Assembly: GCA_003522145.1 (NCBI GenBank)
Contig: DPGD01000058.1
Location: forward strand, 1-58,396
Origin: Clostridiales bacterium
GTDB lineage: Bacteria > Bacillota > Clostridia > Oscillospirales > CAG-272
DNA: 58,396 nt
Direction of reading: 5' to 3'
Of the stretch, positions 41,569 to 49,052 are shown piece by piece; the first letter of the stretch is position 1, and each line of letters opens with the position of its first letter. The position numbers and the translations under genes were made by a program. The notes beneath the pieces were generated by a model. The model did not search any database and was not told the DNA's origin. It saw only the letters and a list, made by a program, of their open reading frames with translations.

Positions 41569-41940
41569 TTATTCTCTTCCGGAATCTCTGCATGCGGGGC
41601 AGACATACCGGACGGTCAGCTCATAAGAGTCAACCTCCACACCGACTTTTAAAAACAATTCCTTTTTCAGATCGAAGGTCGGGAGGTCATAAATCCGCTG
41701 ACAGACCTTGCAGAGAAGGTGGTCGTGGGGCGTAACGGTACGGTCGTATCGGTCGGGACCGTCTACGATGGGAATGCGTTTGATTTCTCCTTCTTCTGTC
41801 ATCAATTTCAGGTTCCGGTAAACGGTACCCAAGGAAATTCCGGGACAGACTTTTTTGGCCTCCCGATAGATCTCTTCAGCCGTCATGTGGGAAGGAGGTG
41901 TAAATAGGATTTCATGCATCAATCGTCTTTGTTTGGTCAT
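41569..41940 (-). CDS. perR: Fur-family peroxide-responsive repressor (PerR-like)
   Basis: 123 residues from ATG 41940 (MTKQRRLMHE), just after GGTGAG. Winged helix with HMTAEEIYREAKKVCPGISLGTVYRNL, the PerR/Fur recognition helix. Regulatory metal region with DRYDRTVTPHDHLLCKVC, and the structural zinc cysteines CKVC and CPAC. Divergent from xpt and upstream of the rubrerythrin-BFD-rubredoxin genes it probably represses. Fur, Zur or another subtype cannot be fully excluded; genome context favours PerR. A consensus promoter with an inverted repeat just downstream of the -10 suggests autorepression. Confidence 0.85.
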   Translation of the reverse strand: MTKQRRLMHEILFTPPSHMTAEEIYREAKKVCPGISLGTVYRNLKLMTEEGEIKRIPIVDGPDRYDRTVTPHDHLLCKVCQRIYDLPTFDLKKELFLKVGVEVDSYELTVRYVCPACRDSGRE

Positions 41941-41954
41941 GACACTCACCGAAT

Positions 41955-42016
41955 TAAGAATAGGAATCGTTCTTGTTCTACAGTGTAATTATACTGTGAG
42001 AAATCGGTTTTGTCAA
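41955..42016 (-). promoter_or_regulatory. perR promoter and candidate operator
   Basis: Minus-strand TTGACA (42011-42016) and TATAAT (41988-41993), spacer 17. Between the -10 and the gene an imperfect palindrome AAGAAC..GATTCCTATTCTT (about 41957-41975) is a plausible self-binding site. It does not match the Bacillus PerR box closely. Confidence 0.65.
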
Positions 42017-42098
42017 GCCTCTTTTTGAGGAAAGAAGGAATTTGGTCGTTCTGCACAAAAACAGGAAAAAAATTCGGAAATGTTGTCGGAAAAACTAC

Positions 42099-42127
42099 TT
42101 GACAAAAGCGACGGATAGGTGTACAAT
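42099..42127 (+). promoter_or_regulatory. Promoter of xpt
   Basis: TTGACA (42099-42104) and TACAAT (42122-42127), spacer 17, about 20 bases before the riboswitch aptamer. Confidence 0.8.
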
Positions 42128-42151
42128 GTGAGCATCAGGTGAAGATATGGA

Positions 42152-42224
42152 TTGTCGATATAAATCAGATGATATGGTTTTGAAGTTTCTACCCGGTCGC
42201 CGTAAATGATCGGACTATCGATAA
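42152..42224 (+). promoter_or_regulatory. Guanine-class purine riboswitch aptamer
   Basis: The conserved core is unmistakable: TATAAAT, GATATGG, GTTTCTACC, CGTAAA and GGACTATC. P1 pairs TCGATA (42155-42160) with TATCGA (42216-42221); P3 pairs CCGGTC with GATCGG. The specificity base after GGA is C, so guanine or hypoxanthine is bound rather than adenine. Ligand binding should switch the downstream terminator on and lower xpt expression. Confidence 0.93.
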
Positions 42225-42270
42225 AGAGCACAGAGGAGGTTCGGGACATCTCCTTTGTCGCTTTTTGTCG

Positions 42271-42300
42271 GAGTGTTCGATAGGAACGCTCTTTTTTGTT
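42271..42300 (+). terminator. Riboswitch expression-platform terminator
   Basis: GAGTGTTC (42271-42278) pairs with GAACGCTC (42284-42291), followed by TTTTTTGTTTTT, 26 bases before the xpt start. A second stem, GGAGG/CATCTCC-type, lies between aptamer and terminator and may act as antiterminator. Confidence 0.8.
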
Positions 42301-42325
42301 TTTACTTTTTGGGAGGATCGGGCGC

Positions 42326-42898
42326 ATGAAGCTGTTGGAAGACCGGATTTTGAAAGACGGCAGGATCTTGGAGGGCGGGAAGGTTCTGAAGGTGGATTCC
42401 TTTGTGAATCATCAGATGGATGTGCCCTTTCTTGACAGACTGGGGGAGGAATTCTACCGGCTGTTCAAGGAGGCGCATATCACAAAGATTCTCACCATCG
42501 AAGCCTCGGGCATCGGTATCGCCTGCCTGACCGCCCGGCATTTCGGGGTTCCGGTGGTCTTTGCCAAGAAGTCGAAGAGCAGCAATATCGGTTCGGAGCT
42601 GTATGCGGCAGATGTGGATTCCTTCACCCATGGAAACAGGAACACGGTGGTGGTCTCTGCCGAGTATCTGAAGGCCGGGGACCGGATTCTGATTATTGAC
42701 GATTTTCTTGCCACCGGCAGTGCGCTGATGGGGCTGTTGAGTCTGTGCGACCAGGCAGGGGCGCAGGTGCAGGGATGCGGTATTCTCATTGAAAAACTGT
42801 ATCAGGGCGGCGGAGAGCTGGTGCGGCGTAGGTGTCGGGTCGAGTCGCTTGCGCAGATTGCCCGCATGGACGAACAGGGCATTGTTTTTGCCCGATAA
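42326..42898 (+). CDS. xpt: Xanthine phosphoribosyltransferase
   Basis: 190 residues from ATG 42326 (MKLLEDRILKDG), with GGGAGG upstream. Converts xanthine and PRPP to XMP, salvaging purine bases. Motifs: VDSFVNHQMDVPFL at the start, ILTIEASGIGIACL, KKSKSSN, and the PRPP loop ILIIDDFLATGSAL. Controlled by the guanine riboswitch and terminator directly upstream. The BMP transporter gene follows after 57 bases with no terminator between, so base salvage and nucleoside import are probably cotranscribed. Confidence 0.97.
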   Translation: MKLLEDRILKDGRILEGGKVLKVDSFVNHQMDVPFLDRLGEEFYRLFKEAHITKILTIEASGIGIACLTARHFGVPVVFAKKSKSSNIGSELYAADVDSFTHGNRNTVVVSAEYLKAGDRILIIDDFLATGSALMGLLSLCDQAGAQVQGCGILIEKLYQGGGELVRRRCRVESLAQIARMDEQGIVFAR

Positions 42899-42955
42899 AT
42901 CAAGGATATAGCAGGGGTGCCTGTTATACATATAAATTTTATGGAGGACTTTTCA

Positions 42956-44251
42956 ATGATTAAGAAGGTACTTTCGATGGTTCTGGCTTGCCTGATGGTA
43001 TTTTCCATCGGCGCTTCCATGGTTGCTTGTTCGGAGAGCAGCGACAAGAAGGGCGAGAGCGCATCCCCTCTGGCAGCTCCCGAACTCAAGGTGGACTTCA
43101 CGGTGAAAGACGATTTCAAGATGGGCTTCATTTTCCTGCATGATGAGAATTCCACATACGACAAGAACTTTATCAACGCTGTGGATGCCGTGAAGAAGGC
43201 GCTCAATCTGAAGGATGAACAGGTCATCAAAAAGACGAACATCCCCGAATCCGTTGCCTGCTACGATGCAGCTGTGGAACTGGTCAAGGCCGGTTGCAAG
43301 ATGATTTTTGCAGACAGCTTCGGCCATGAGTCCTTCATGATCCAGGCCGCCAAGGAATATCCCGAAGTGCAGTTCTGCCATGCCACCGGCACCAGAGCGC
43401 ACACCGAGGGTGTTGCCAACTATCACAACGCTTTCGCTTCCATTTACGAAGGCAGATATCTGGCCGGCATCGTTGCAGGGATGAAGATCAACGAAATGAT
43501 CAAGAACGGAACCGAGATCAACGGCATCAAGGTGACTGCAGAGACGGCTACCATCGGGTATGTGGGTGCCTTCACCTATGCGGAAGTGATTTCCGGTATG
43601 ACCTCTTTCTACCTTGGAGCAAAGTCTGTTTGCCCCACGGTGACCATGAAGGTGCAGTACACCGGTGCCTGGTATGACACCTCCTTGGAGCAGGAGGCTG
43701 CCGAGGCTTTGATGAGCAAGGGTTGCATCCTGATCAGCCAGCACGCAGACTCCATGGGCGCTCCCTCTGCCTGCGAGCAGAAGGGCGTTCCGAATGTGTC
43801 CTACAACGGAAGCACTTACAGTGCTTGCCCTGACACCTTCATGATTTCTTCCGCCATCAACTGGGCGCCCTATATGCTCTATGTGGCGAAGTGCGTGAAT
43901 ACCGGTGCAACCATCGATACCGACTGGTGCGGCGGTATTGCCGAGGGCTCTGTGGTTCTGTCCGGCATCAATCTGGATGTGGCAGCCGAGGGTACGGAGA
44001 AGGCCATCAAGGATGCCATCGCTTCCTTCAAGGCCGGTACGCTCCATGTGTTTGATGTGACCAAGGACAACTATATCACGGTAAAAGGCGAGAAGCTGAC
44101 CTCCTACATGGCCGATGTGAATACCGATGAGAACTTCACGGCAGATACCGAGGTTGTGAAGGATGGATATTTTGCGGAATCCGAATTCCGGAGTGCGCCC
44201 TACTTTGATGTGATTATTGACGGTATTGAGAACCTGAACTCCAAATATTGA
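42956..44251 (+). CDS. BMP-family nucleoside ABC transporter substrate-binding lipoprotein
   Basis: 431 residues from ATG 42956, GGAGG at nine bases. Signal peptide with lipobox SMVACSES anchors it to the membrane. The mature part fits the BMP/PnrA (Med) family: KMGFIFLHDENSTYDKNFI, AAVELVKAGCKMIFADSFG, YEGRYLAGIVAGMK, TIGYVGAFTYAEVISG and ISQHADSMGAPSACEQKG. These proteins bind purine and pyrimidine nucleosides. The two permeases and double ATPase that follow complete the importer. A hairpin after the stop probably lets this gene be made in excess of the others. Confidence 0.93.
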   Translation: MIKKVLSMVLACLMVFSIGASMVACSESSDKKGESASPLAAPELKVDFTVKDDFKMGFIFLHDENSTYDKNFINAVDAVKKALNLKDEQVIKKTNIPESVACYDAAVELVKAGCKMIFADSFGHESFMIQAAKEYPEVQFCHATGTRAHTEGVANYHNAFASIYEGRYLAGIVAGMKINEMIKNGTEINGIKVTAETATIGYVGAFTYAEVISGMTSFYLGAKSVCPTVTMKVQYTGAWYDTSLEQEAAEALMSKGCILISQHADSMGAPSACEQKGVPNVSYNGSTYSACPDTFMISSAINWAPYMLYVAKCVNTGATIDTDWCGGIAEGSVVLSGINLDVAAEGTEKAIKDAIASFKAGTLHVFDVTKDNYITVKGEKLTSYMADVNTDENFTADTEVVKDGYFAESEFRSAPYFDVIIDGIENLNSKY

Positions 44252-44270
44252 TTGGAAAGCCGTACGATAC

Positions 44271-44302
44271 AAGGCGGAGTCTGTACTCCGCCTTGATGTT
44301 GT
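44271..44302 (+). terminator. Intra-operon attenuator after the substrate-binding protein
   Basis: AAGGCGGAGT (44271-44280) and ACTCCGCCTT (44285-44294) form a perfect stem followed by a T-rich stretch ending in TTTTTT. Its place between binding-protein and ATPase genes is the usual means of giving excess binding protein. Confidence 0.75.
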
Positions 44303-44321
44303 TTTTTGCCGGAGGTTTTAA

Positions 44322-45863
44322 GTGGATAAACAGCAGATACCAGCGATCAGATTGGAGAATATCTCCAAGAGCTTTGGAAGCATTCGGGCGAACATCAATG
44401 TGAATCTTTCGGTTTACAGAGGGGAGATTCTGGCGATTCTCGGTGAAAACGGAAGCGGAAAAACCACATTGATGAATATGATCTCGGGGATTTACTACCC
44501 GGATTCCGGAAGGATCTATATTGACGGAGAAGAAGCGATTATTGCTTCTCCCAAAGATGCGTTCCGATACAAAATCGGAATGATCCATCAGCATTTCAAG
44601 CTGGTGGATGTTTTCAGCGCCACGGAAAACATCATGTTGGGCGTGGACGACGGAAAAAAGTTCAGCGAGAAGGATGCCAGAGCAAAGGTCGTGGAGATTT
44701 CCGAGAAATACGGATTTCTGATCGATCCCGACAAAAAGATCTATCAGATGTCGGTTTCTGAGAAGCAGACGGTGGAAATCGTCAAGGTGCTTTACCGGGG
44801 AGCGGACATTCTGATTCTGGACGAGCCTACCGCTGTGCTGACTCCGCAGGAGAGCGACCGGCTGTTTGCAGTGCTGCGCAAGATGCGGGAGGACGGAAAG
44901 TCCATTGTGATCATTACCCATAAAATGCACGAGGTGCTGGCTCTTTCCGACCGGGTTTCGATTTTGCGAAAAGGCGAATATGTGGGCACCGTTCAGACAA
45001 GCGAAACAACCGAAGCCGAGCTGACCGAGCTGATGGTGGGCAAAAAGGTGGCACTGAATATTGACAGAGCCATGCCTCACGATTGCGTGGATCGGCTGAA
45101 GGTGGAGCATGTGTCGCTGACCAACATGGAGGGCGTGCAGGTGCTTTCCGACATCTCCTTTACGGCGAGAGGCGGAGAAATTCTGGGCATCGCCGGCATT
45201 GCGGGCAGCGGACAGCGGGAGCTGTTGGAGGCCATTGCCGGTTTGCAGCATTTGTCTGAGGGCACCATTACCTACAGGAATCCCAAAACCGATGAGGATG
45301 TGAATCTGCGGGATAAAACGCCCACGCAGATCAAGGAACTGGGCGTTCGGCTGTCTTTTGTTCCCGAAGACCGGCTGGGTATGGGCTTAGTGGGGAACAT
45401 GGACCTGGTGGACAACATGATGCTCCGCAGCTACCGGAAGGGAAGGTCGGCGTTTCTCAGCCGCAAAAAGCCCAAGTCTTTAGCCGAGGAAATCGTGGAG
45501 AGCCTGGAAGTGGTTACTCCCGGAATCAACACCCCGGTGCGCAGACTTTCGGGAGGAAATGTGCAGAAGGTTCTGGTGGGCAGAGAGATCGCGCTTTCCC
45601 CCACTGTTCTGATGGCGGCATACCCGGTGAGAGGTCTGGACATCAACTCCTCCTACATGATCTATAATCTGTTGAACCAACAGAAGGAAAACGGGGTGGC
45701 GGTGATTTTTGTGGGAGAGGATCTGGATGTGCTTCTGGAGCTGTGTGACCGGATCATGGTGATTACGGCCGGCAAAATTACCGGAATACTGGATGCCCGG
45801 ACGGTCTCCAAGGAGGAAATCGGAGTGTTGATGACGAAAACCGAGAGAGGAGACGGGCAATGA
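44322..45863 (+). CDS. Nucleoside ABC transporter ATP-binding protein (duplicated ATPase)
   Basis: 513 residues from GTG 44322, with GGAGG six bases upstream. Two ABC domains in one chain, as in RbsA/NupO types. The first is canonical: Walker A GENGSGKTT, VSEKQTVEIVKVL signature region, Walker B ILILDEPTAVLTP, histidine ITHKMHEV. The second is degenerate: the P-loop region reads GIAGIAGSGQRELLEA, the signature LSGGNVQKVLVGRE is kept, but the Walker B glutamate position reads VLMAAYPVRGLD. An asymmetric second site is normal for this class. Powers import by the two permeases that follow; overlaps the first by four bases. Confidence 0.93.
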   Translation: MDKQQIPAIRLENISKSFGSIRANINVNLSVYRGEILAILGENGSGKTTLMNMISGIYYPDSGRIYIDGEEAIIASPKDAFRYKIGMIHQHFKLVDVFSATENIMLGVDDGKKFSEKDARAKVVEISEKYGFLIDPDKKIYQMSVSEKQTVEIVKVLYRGADILILDEPTAVLTPQESDRLFAVLRKMREDGKSIVIITHKMHEVLALSDRVSILRKGEYVGTVQTSETTEAELTELMVGKKVALNIDRAMPHDCVDRLKVEHVSLTNMEGVQVLSDISFTARGGEILGIAGIAGSGQRELLEAIAGLQHLSEGTITYRNPKTDEDVNLRDKTPTQIKELGVRLSFVPEDRLGMGLVGNMDLVDNMMLRSYRKGRSAFLSRKKPKSLAEEIVESLEVVTPGINTPVRRLSGGNVQKVLVGREIALSPTVLMAAYPVRGLDINSSYMIYNLLNQQKENGVAVIFVGEDLDVLLELCDRIMVITAGKITGILDARTVSKEEIGVLMTKTERGDGQ

Positions 45864-46999
45864 GTGAAGAAAACAAGACCGAGACTGCAGAGAAAAAAAC
45901 TCTGAAGCATGAAAAAAAGGAGCGGGAGCCCTTTATTCGGATGATCCGGCGTCCTCAGATTCCGATGTGGAAGGCTTGGGCGATCCGCCTGGGAGCGATT
46001 CTTATATCGCTGGTGTTCTGCGCACTGGTCACGGTGCTGGTTACCGGCGAGAATCCTTTTTCACTGTACGCCGCCATGTGGCGGGGGGCTTTCGGGAAGG
46101 ATTATATCTGGAGCACGATGCAGAATGTGGCTATTCTTCTCTGCATCTCTCTTGCGGTGACGCCGGCTTTCAAGATGCATTTCTGGAACACCGGGGCAGA
46201 AGGACAGACGCTGATTGCCGCATTGGCAACGGCAATGTGTATGTTCTTTCTGGGGGATGTTCTGCCCACATGGCTGCTGTTTGTGGTGATGATCGCCGCC
46301 AGTATTCTGGCGGGGATTCTGTGGGCGGTGATTCCGGCGGTGTTCAAGGCTCAATGGAACACCAATGAAACCCTGTTTACCCTGATGATGAACTATGTGG
46401 CGATCCAATTGGTTGAGGTCTTTCTGAAAATTGCGGATAAAAGCGGCTCCAATACGGTAGGACCGTCCTTGCTGACCAAGGGCTGGTTCCCCGTTATCGG
46501 AGGGCAGAAGTACCTGTTGAACATTCTGATCGTGGCCGTAGTGACCGTATTGGTCTATATTTATTTGAAGTACAGCAAGCACGGCTATGAGATTTCGGTG
46601 GTGGGTGAAAGCGAAAAAACCGCCCGTTATATCGGAATCAATGTGAAGAAGGTCATCATCCGGACGATGATTCTTTCCGGTGCGATCTGCGGACTTACGG
46701 GGCTGTTGTTGGTTGCGGGAACCTCCCACTCCATCGATTCCAACCTGGTGGAGGGCAGAGGATTCACAGCGATCATGGTTTCCTGGCTTGCAAAATTCAA
46801 TCCGCTGGCCATGATTTTTGCTTCGGTGCTGTTGGTGTTCATGGATCGGGGCGCAGAGGAGGTTACTTCCAGACTGGGGCTGAATTCCTCCTATTCCGAA
46901 ATTCTGACCGGAATCATTCTGTTCTTCATCATCGGCTGTGAGTTCTTTATTCAGTACAAATTGGTTCTGAACCATAAACATAAGGAGGTGAAGGCATGA
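45860..46999 (+). CDS. Nucleoside ABC transporter permease 1
   Basis: 379 residues. A charged cytoplasmic N-terminus of about 40 residues (ETAEKKTLKHEKKERE) precedes eight or more membrane helices (ILISLVFCALVTVLVTGENP, LLCISLAVTPAFKMHFWNTGAEGQ). The segment FWNTGAEGQTLIAALAT and the coupling region VVGESEKTARYIGINVKK are typical of the BPD_transp_2 family that serves BMP-type nucleoside and Rbs-type sugar importers. The start overlaps the ATPase stop (ATGA) and the end overlaps the next permease. Confidence 0.92.
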   Translation: MSEENKTETAEKKTLKHEKKEREPFIRMIRRPQIPMWKAWAIRLGAILISLVFCALVTVLVTGENPFSLYAAMWRGAFGKDYIWSTMQNVAILLCISLAVTPAFKMHFWNTGAEGQTLIAALATAMCMFFLGDVLPTWLLFVVMIAASILAGILWAVIPAVFKAQWNTNETLFTLMMNYVAIQLVEVFLKIADKSGSNTVGPSLLTKGWFPVIGGQKYLLNILIVAVVTVLVYIYLKYSKHGYEISVVGESEKTARYIGINVKKVIIRTMILSGAICGLTGLLLVAGTSHSIDSNLVEGRGFTAIMVSWLAKFNPLAMIFASVLLVFMDRGAEEVTSRLGLNSSYSEILTGIILFFIIGCEFFIQYKLVLNHKHKEVKA

Positions 47000-48003
47000 G
47001 CGGCGCCATTGTGATTCAGTTTATTCAAAGAGCTATTTTGCAGGGAACGCCCCTGCTCTTCGGTTCCACCGGTGAAATCATCACCGAAAAATCGGGCAAT
47101 TTGAATCTGGGTATTCCCGGCATCATGTATATGGGAGGAATTTCAGGGGTGATTGGCGGCTTCCTCTATCAGGAGGCAGCCGGAAACAACATCAATCCCT
47201 TCCTTGCGATTCTGATTCCCACCCTTTCGGCTCTGCTTGGTTCCTTGCTGGTATCCTTGCTCTATTGCTTTTTGACGGTTACTCTTCGGGCAAACCAGAA
47301 TGTTACGGGTCTGGCGCTGACGACCTTCGGCGTGGGCTTCGGCAACTTCTTTGGCGGATCGCTGATCAAGGTGTTGAAAAGCGATGTTCCCTACATTGCT
47401 TTGACGAGGATTGCCAAGGTTTTCAAGACGCCTCTTCCCTTTGCCAAAAAGCTGGGCTGGTTTGGAGAGATTTTCTTTTCCTATAGCTTCATGGTGTATC
47501 TGGCAGTGATTCTGGCAGTGATTGCGGCGGTAATTCTGATGAAAACCAAGGTCGGTCTGCAGCTTCGTGCGGTGGGCGAAAACCCGGCAACGGCAGATGC
47601 GGCCGGAATCAATGTGACCAAGTATAAATACTTTGCAACCTGCATCGGCGGAATGATCGCAGGGTTAGGCGGCTTGTACTATGTGATGGACTACTGCAAC
47701 GGAATCTGGTCCAACGGAGCCTTCGGCGACCGGGGATGGCTGGCCATTGCACTGGTGATCTTTGCCACCTGGAAGCCTCTGTTTGCCATTCTCGGCTCCT
47801 ATCTGTTCGGAGCCCTGTATGTACTTTACAACTATGTGGATGCCTTTTTCGGAATCAAGCTGAGCATGCCGATGATTCCGCTGTTCCAGATGCTCCCCTA
47901 TGTGGTGACGATTCTGGTGCTGATTATTGTCAGCGTGCGCAACAAAAAGGAAAATCAGCCGCCGGCAAGTCTGGGAAACAACTATTTCCGAGAAGACCGG
48001 TAG
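46996..48003 (+). CDS. Nucleoside ABC transporter permease 2
   Basis: 335 residues, starts by a four-base overlap. Membrane protein of the same BPD_transp_2 family; ITEKSGNLNLGIPGIMYMGG is the conserved N-terminal motif, and AVGENPATADAAGINVTKYK the cytoplasmic coupling loop. It forms a heterodimeric channel with permease 1. A terminator hairpin follows, ending the xpt-transporter unit. Confidence 0.93.
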   Translation: MSGAIVIQFIQRAILQGTPLLFGSTGEIITEKSGNLNLGIPGIMYMGGISGVIGGFLYQEAAGNNINPFLAILIPTLSALLGSLLVSLLYCFLTVTLRANQNVTGLALTTFGVGFGNFFGGSLIKVLKSDVPYIALTRIAKVFKTPLPFAKKLGWFGEIFFSYSFMVYLAVILAVIAAVILMKTKVGLQLRAVGENPATADAAGINVTKYKYFATCIGGMIAGLGGLYYVMDYCNGIWSNGAFGDRGWLAIALVIFATWKPLFAILGSYLFGALYVLYNYVDAFFGIKLSMPMIPLFQMLPYVVTILVLIIVSVRNKKENQPPASLGNNYFREDR

Positions 48004-48016
48004 CAAAGGAAACGCA

Positions 48017-48057
48017 AAAAAGGGCTGTGCTTGCAGGAAGGCGGCACGGTCCTTTTT
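48017..48057 (+). terminator. Terminator of the nucleoside transporter operon
   Basis: AAAAAGGGCTGTGC (48017-48030) pairs, with two wobble pairs, to GCACGGTCCTTTTT (48044-48057). Confidence 0.75.
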
Positions 48058-48130
48058 GCTTTGAATTTTTTAAAGCGGTTTCAAGCGGTTCGGAGAGAAA
48101 AGTCCGGGGAGTAAAGAGTCAGAGGAAGGG

Positions 48131-48160
48131 AAGCCGGAGAGATTTTTCGCTTCTCCGGCT
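48131..48160. terminator. Hairpin at the end of the acetyltransferase gene
   Basis: AGCCGGAGA (about 48132-48140) pairs with TCTCCGGCT (48152-48160). It overlaps the stop of the minus-strand gene and may stop residual plus-strand transcription. Confidence 0.5.
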
Positions 48161-48788
48161 ACCTTTCCCAGTCTTTCTTCAGTTCCTCATAGCAGATTTT
48201 CCGATCCCGGAAATAGAATTCAAAATCCTTTTCGCCGATAGGTCTTAAAACTCTGCAGGGATTTCCCACCGCAACCACATTGGAGGGAAGGTCCTTTGTC
48301 ACCACGCTTCCGGCGCCAACCACCGTGTTTTCACCGATGGATATACCCGGAAGGATGATTGCTCCGGCACCGATCCAGCAATTGCGCCCGATGTGTACCG
48401 AAGCGTTGTACTGATATGCCCGCTCCCGGAGCTCGGGCAGAATCGGGTGAGCGGCGGCAGCCACAATGACGCCCGGGGCAAACATCACATGATCGCCCAC
48501 ATAAATATGGGTGTCATCGACCAAAGTCAGGTTAAAATTGGCGTACACATCGTTGCCGAAATGCACATGTGCCCCGCCCCAGTTGGCGTGAAAAGGAGGT
48601 TCAATATAGCAGTTTTCACCGATTTCGGCGAACATCTCCTTTAAGAGCTTCTGTCGTTTTTCCCCTTCAGACGGACGGGTGGCGTTGAAATCATAGAGCT
48701 TCTCCAGACAGAGAGTCTGCTTTTCCAGGATTTCGCTGTCCCCCGGCAGATAAAGCTCTCCCCGGTGCATCCGATCTTTCATGTTCAT
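48159..48788 (-). CDS. Sugar O-acetyltransferase (maltose/galactoside acetyltransferase type)
   Basis: 209 residues, ATG 48788 with AAAGGA upstream. N-terminal mac domain (MHRGELYLPGDSEILEKQ) followed by a left-handed beta-helix of hexapeptide repeats: IGENCYIEPPFHANWGGAHVH, VYANFNLTLVDD, IGRNCWIGAGAIILPGISIG, NTVVGAGSVVTKDLPSN. The histidine in APGVIVAAAAHPILPELR fits the acetyl-CoA site. Such enzymes acetylate sugars at O6, probably for detoxification. Stands alone, convergent with the transporter operon. Confidence 0.92.
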   Translation of the reverse strand: MNMKDRMHRGELYLPGDSEILEKQTLCLEKLYDFNATRPSEGEKRQKLLKEMFAEIGENCYIEPPFHANWGGAHVHFGNDVYANFNLTLVDDTHIYVGDHVMFAPGVIVAAAAHPILPELRERAYQYNASVHIGRNCWIGAGAIILPGISIGENTVVGAGSVVTKDLPSNVVAVGNPCRVLRPIGEKDFEFYFRDRKICYEELKKDWER

Positions 48789-49002
48789 TCGTAGTTCCTT
48801 TCAGATACTTCCGTTCCGGTTACCTGTGGGCAACGGTTTGCGCCTTCTTTTTTCGGAAGTTTTGGCAAAAAATAAGCTTTCGGATGATATTTTAACACCG
48901 GATCCTGCTTTTGTCAACCGTATTTCCTGCTTTCTGAAACCGAAAATATTGGTTTTCAACACGGAAAGAAAACAGTTTTCGGCATAGAAAGAAAAAGCGG
49001 AC

Positions 49003-49031
49003 TTGACAACAACGGGCAATCGGACTATAAT
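49003..49031 (+). promoter_or_regulatory. Consensus sigma-A promoter of the zinc-ribbon membrane protein gene
   Basis: TTGACA (49003-49008) and TATAAT (49026-49031), spacer 17; transcription would begin near 49038, just before an AGGAGG and the ATG at 49053. Confidence 0.85.
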
Positions 49032-49052
49032 AAACGGGGTAGGAGGACGGTC

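Noticed and set aside
42953..44272. A 439-codon minus-strand open frame
   Set aside because: Exact antisense shadow of the BMP lipoprotein gene, with no family resemblance.
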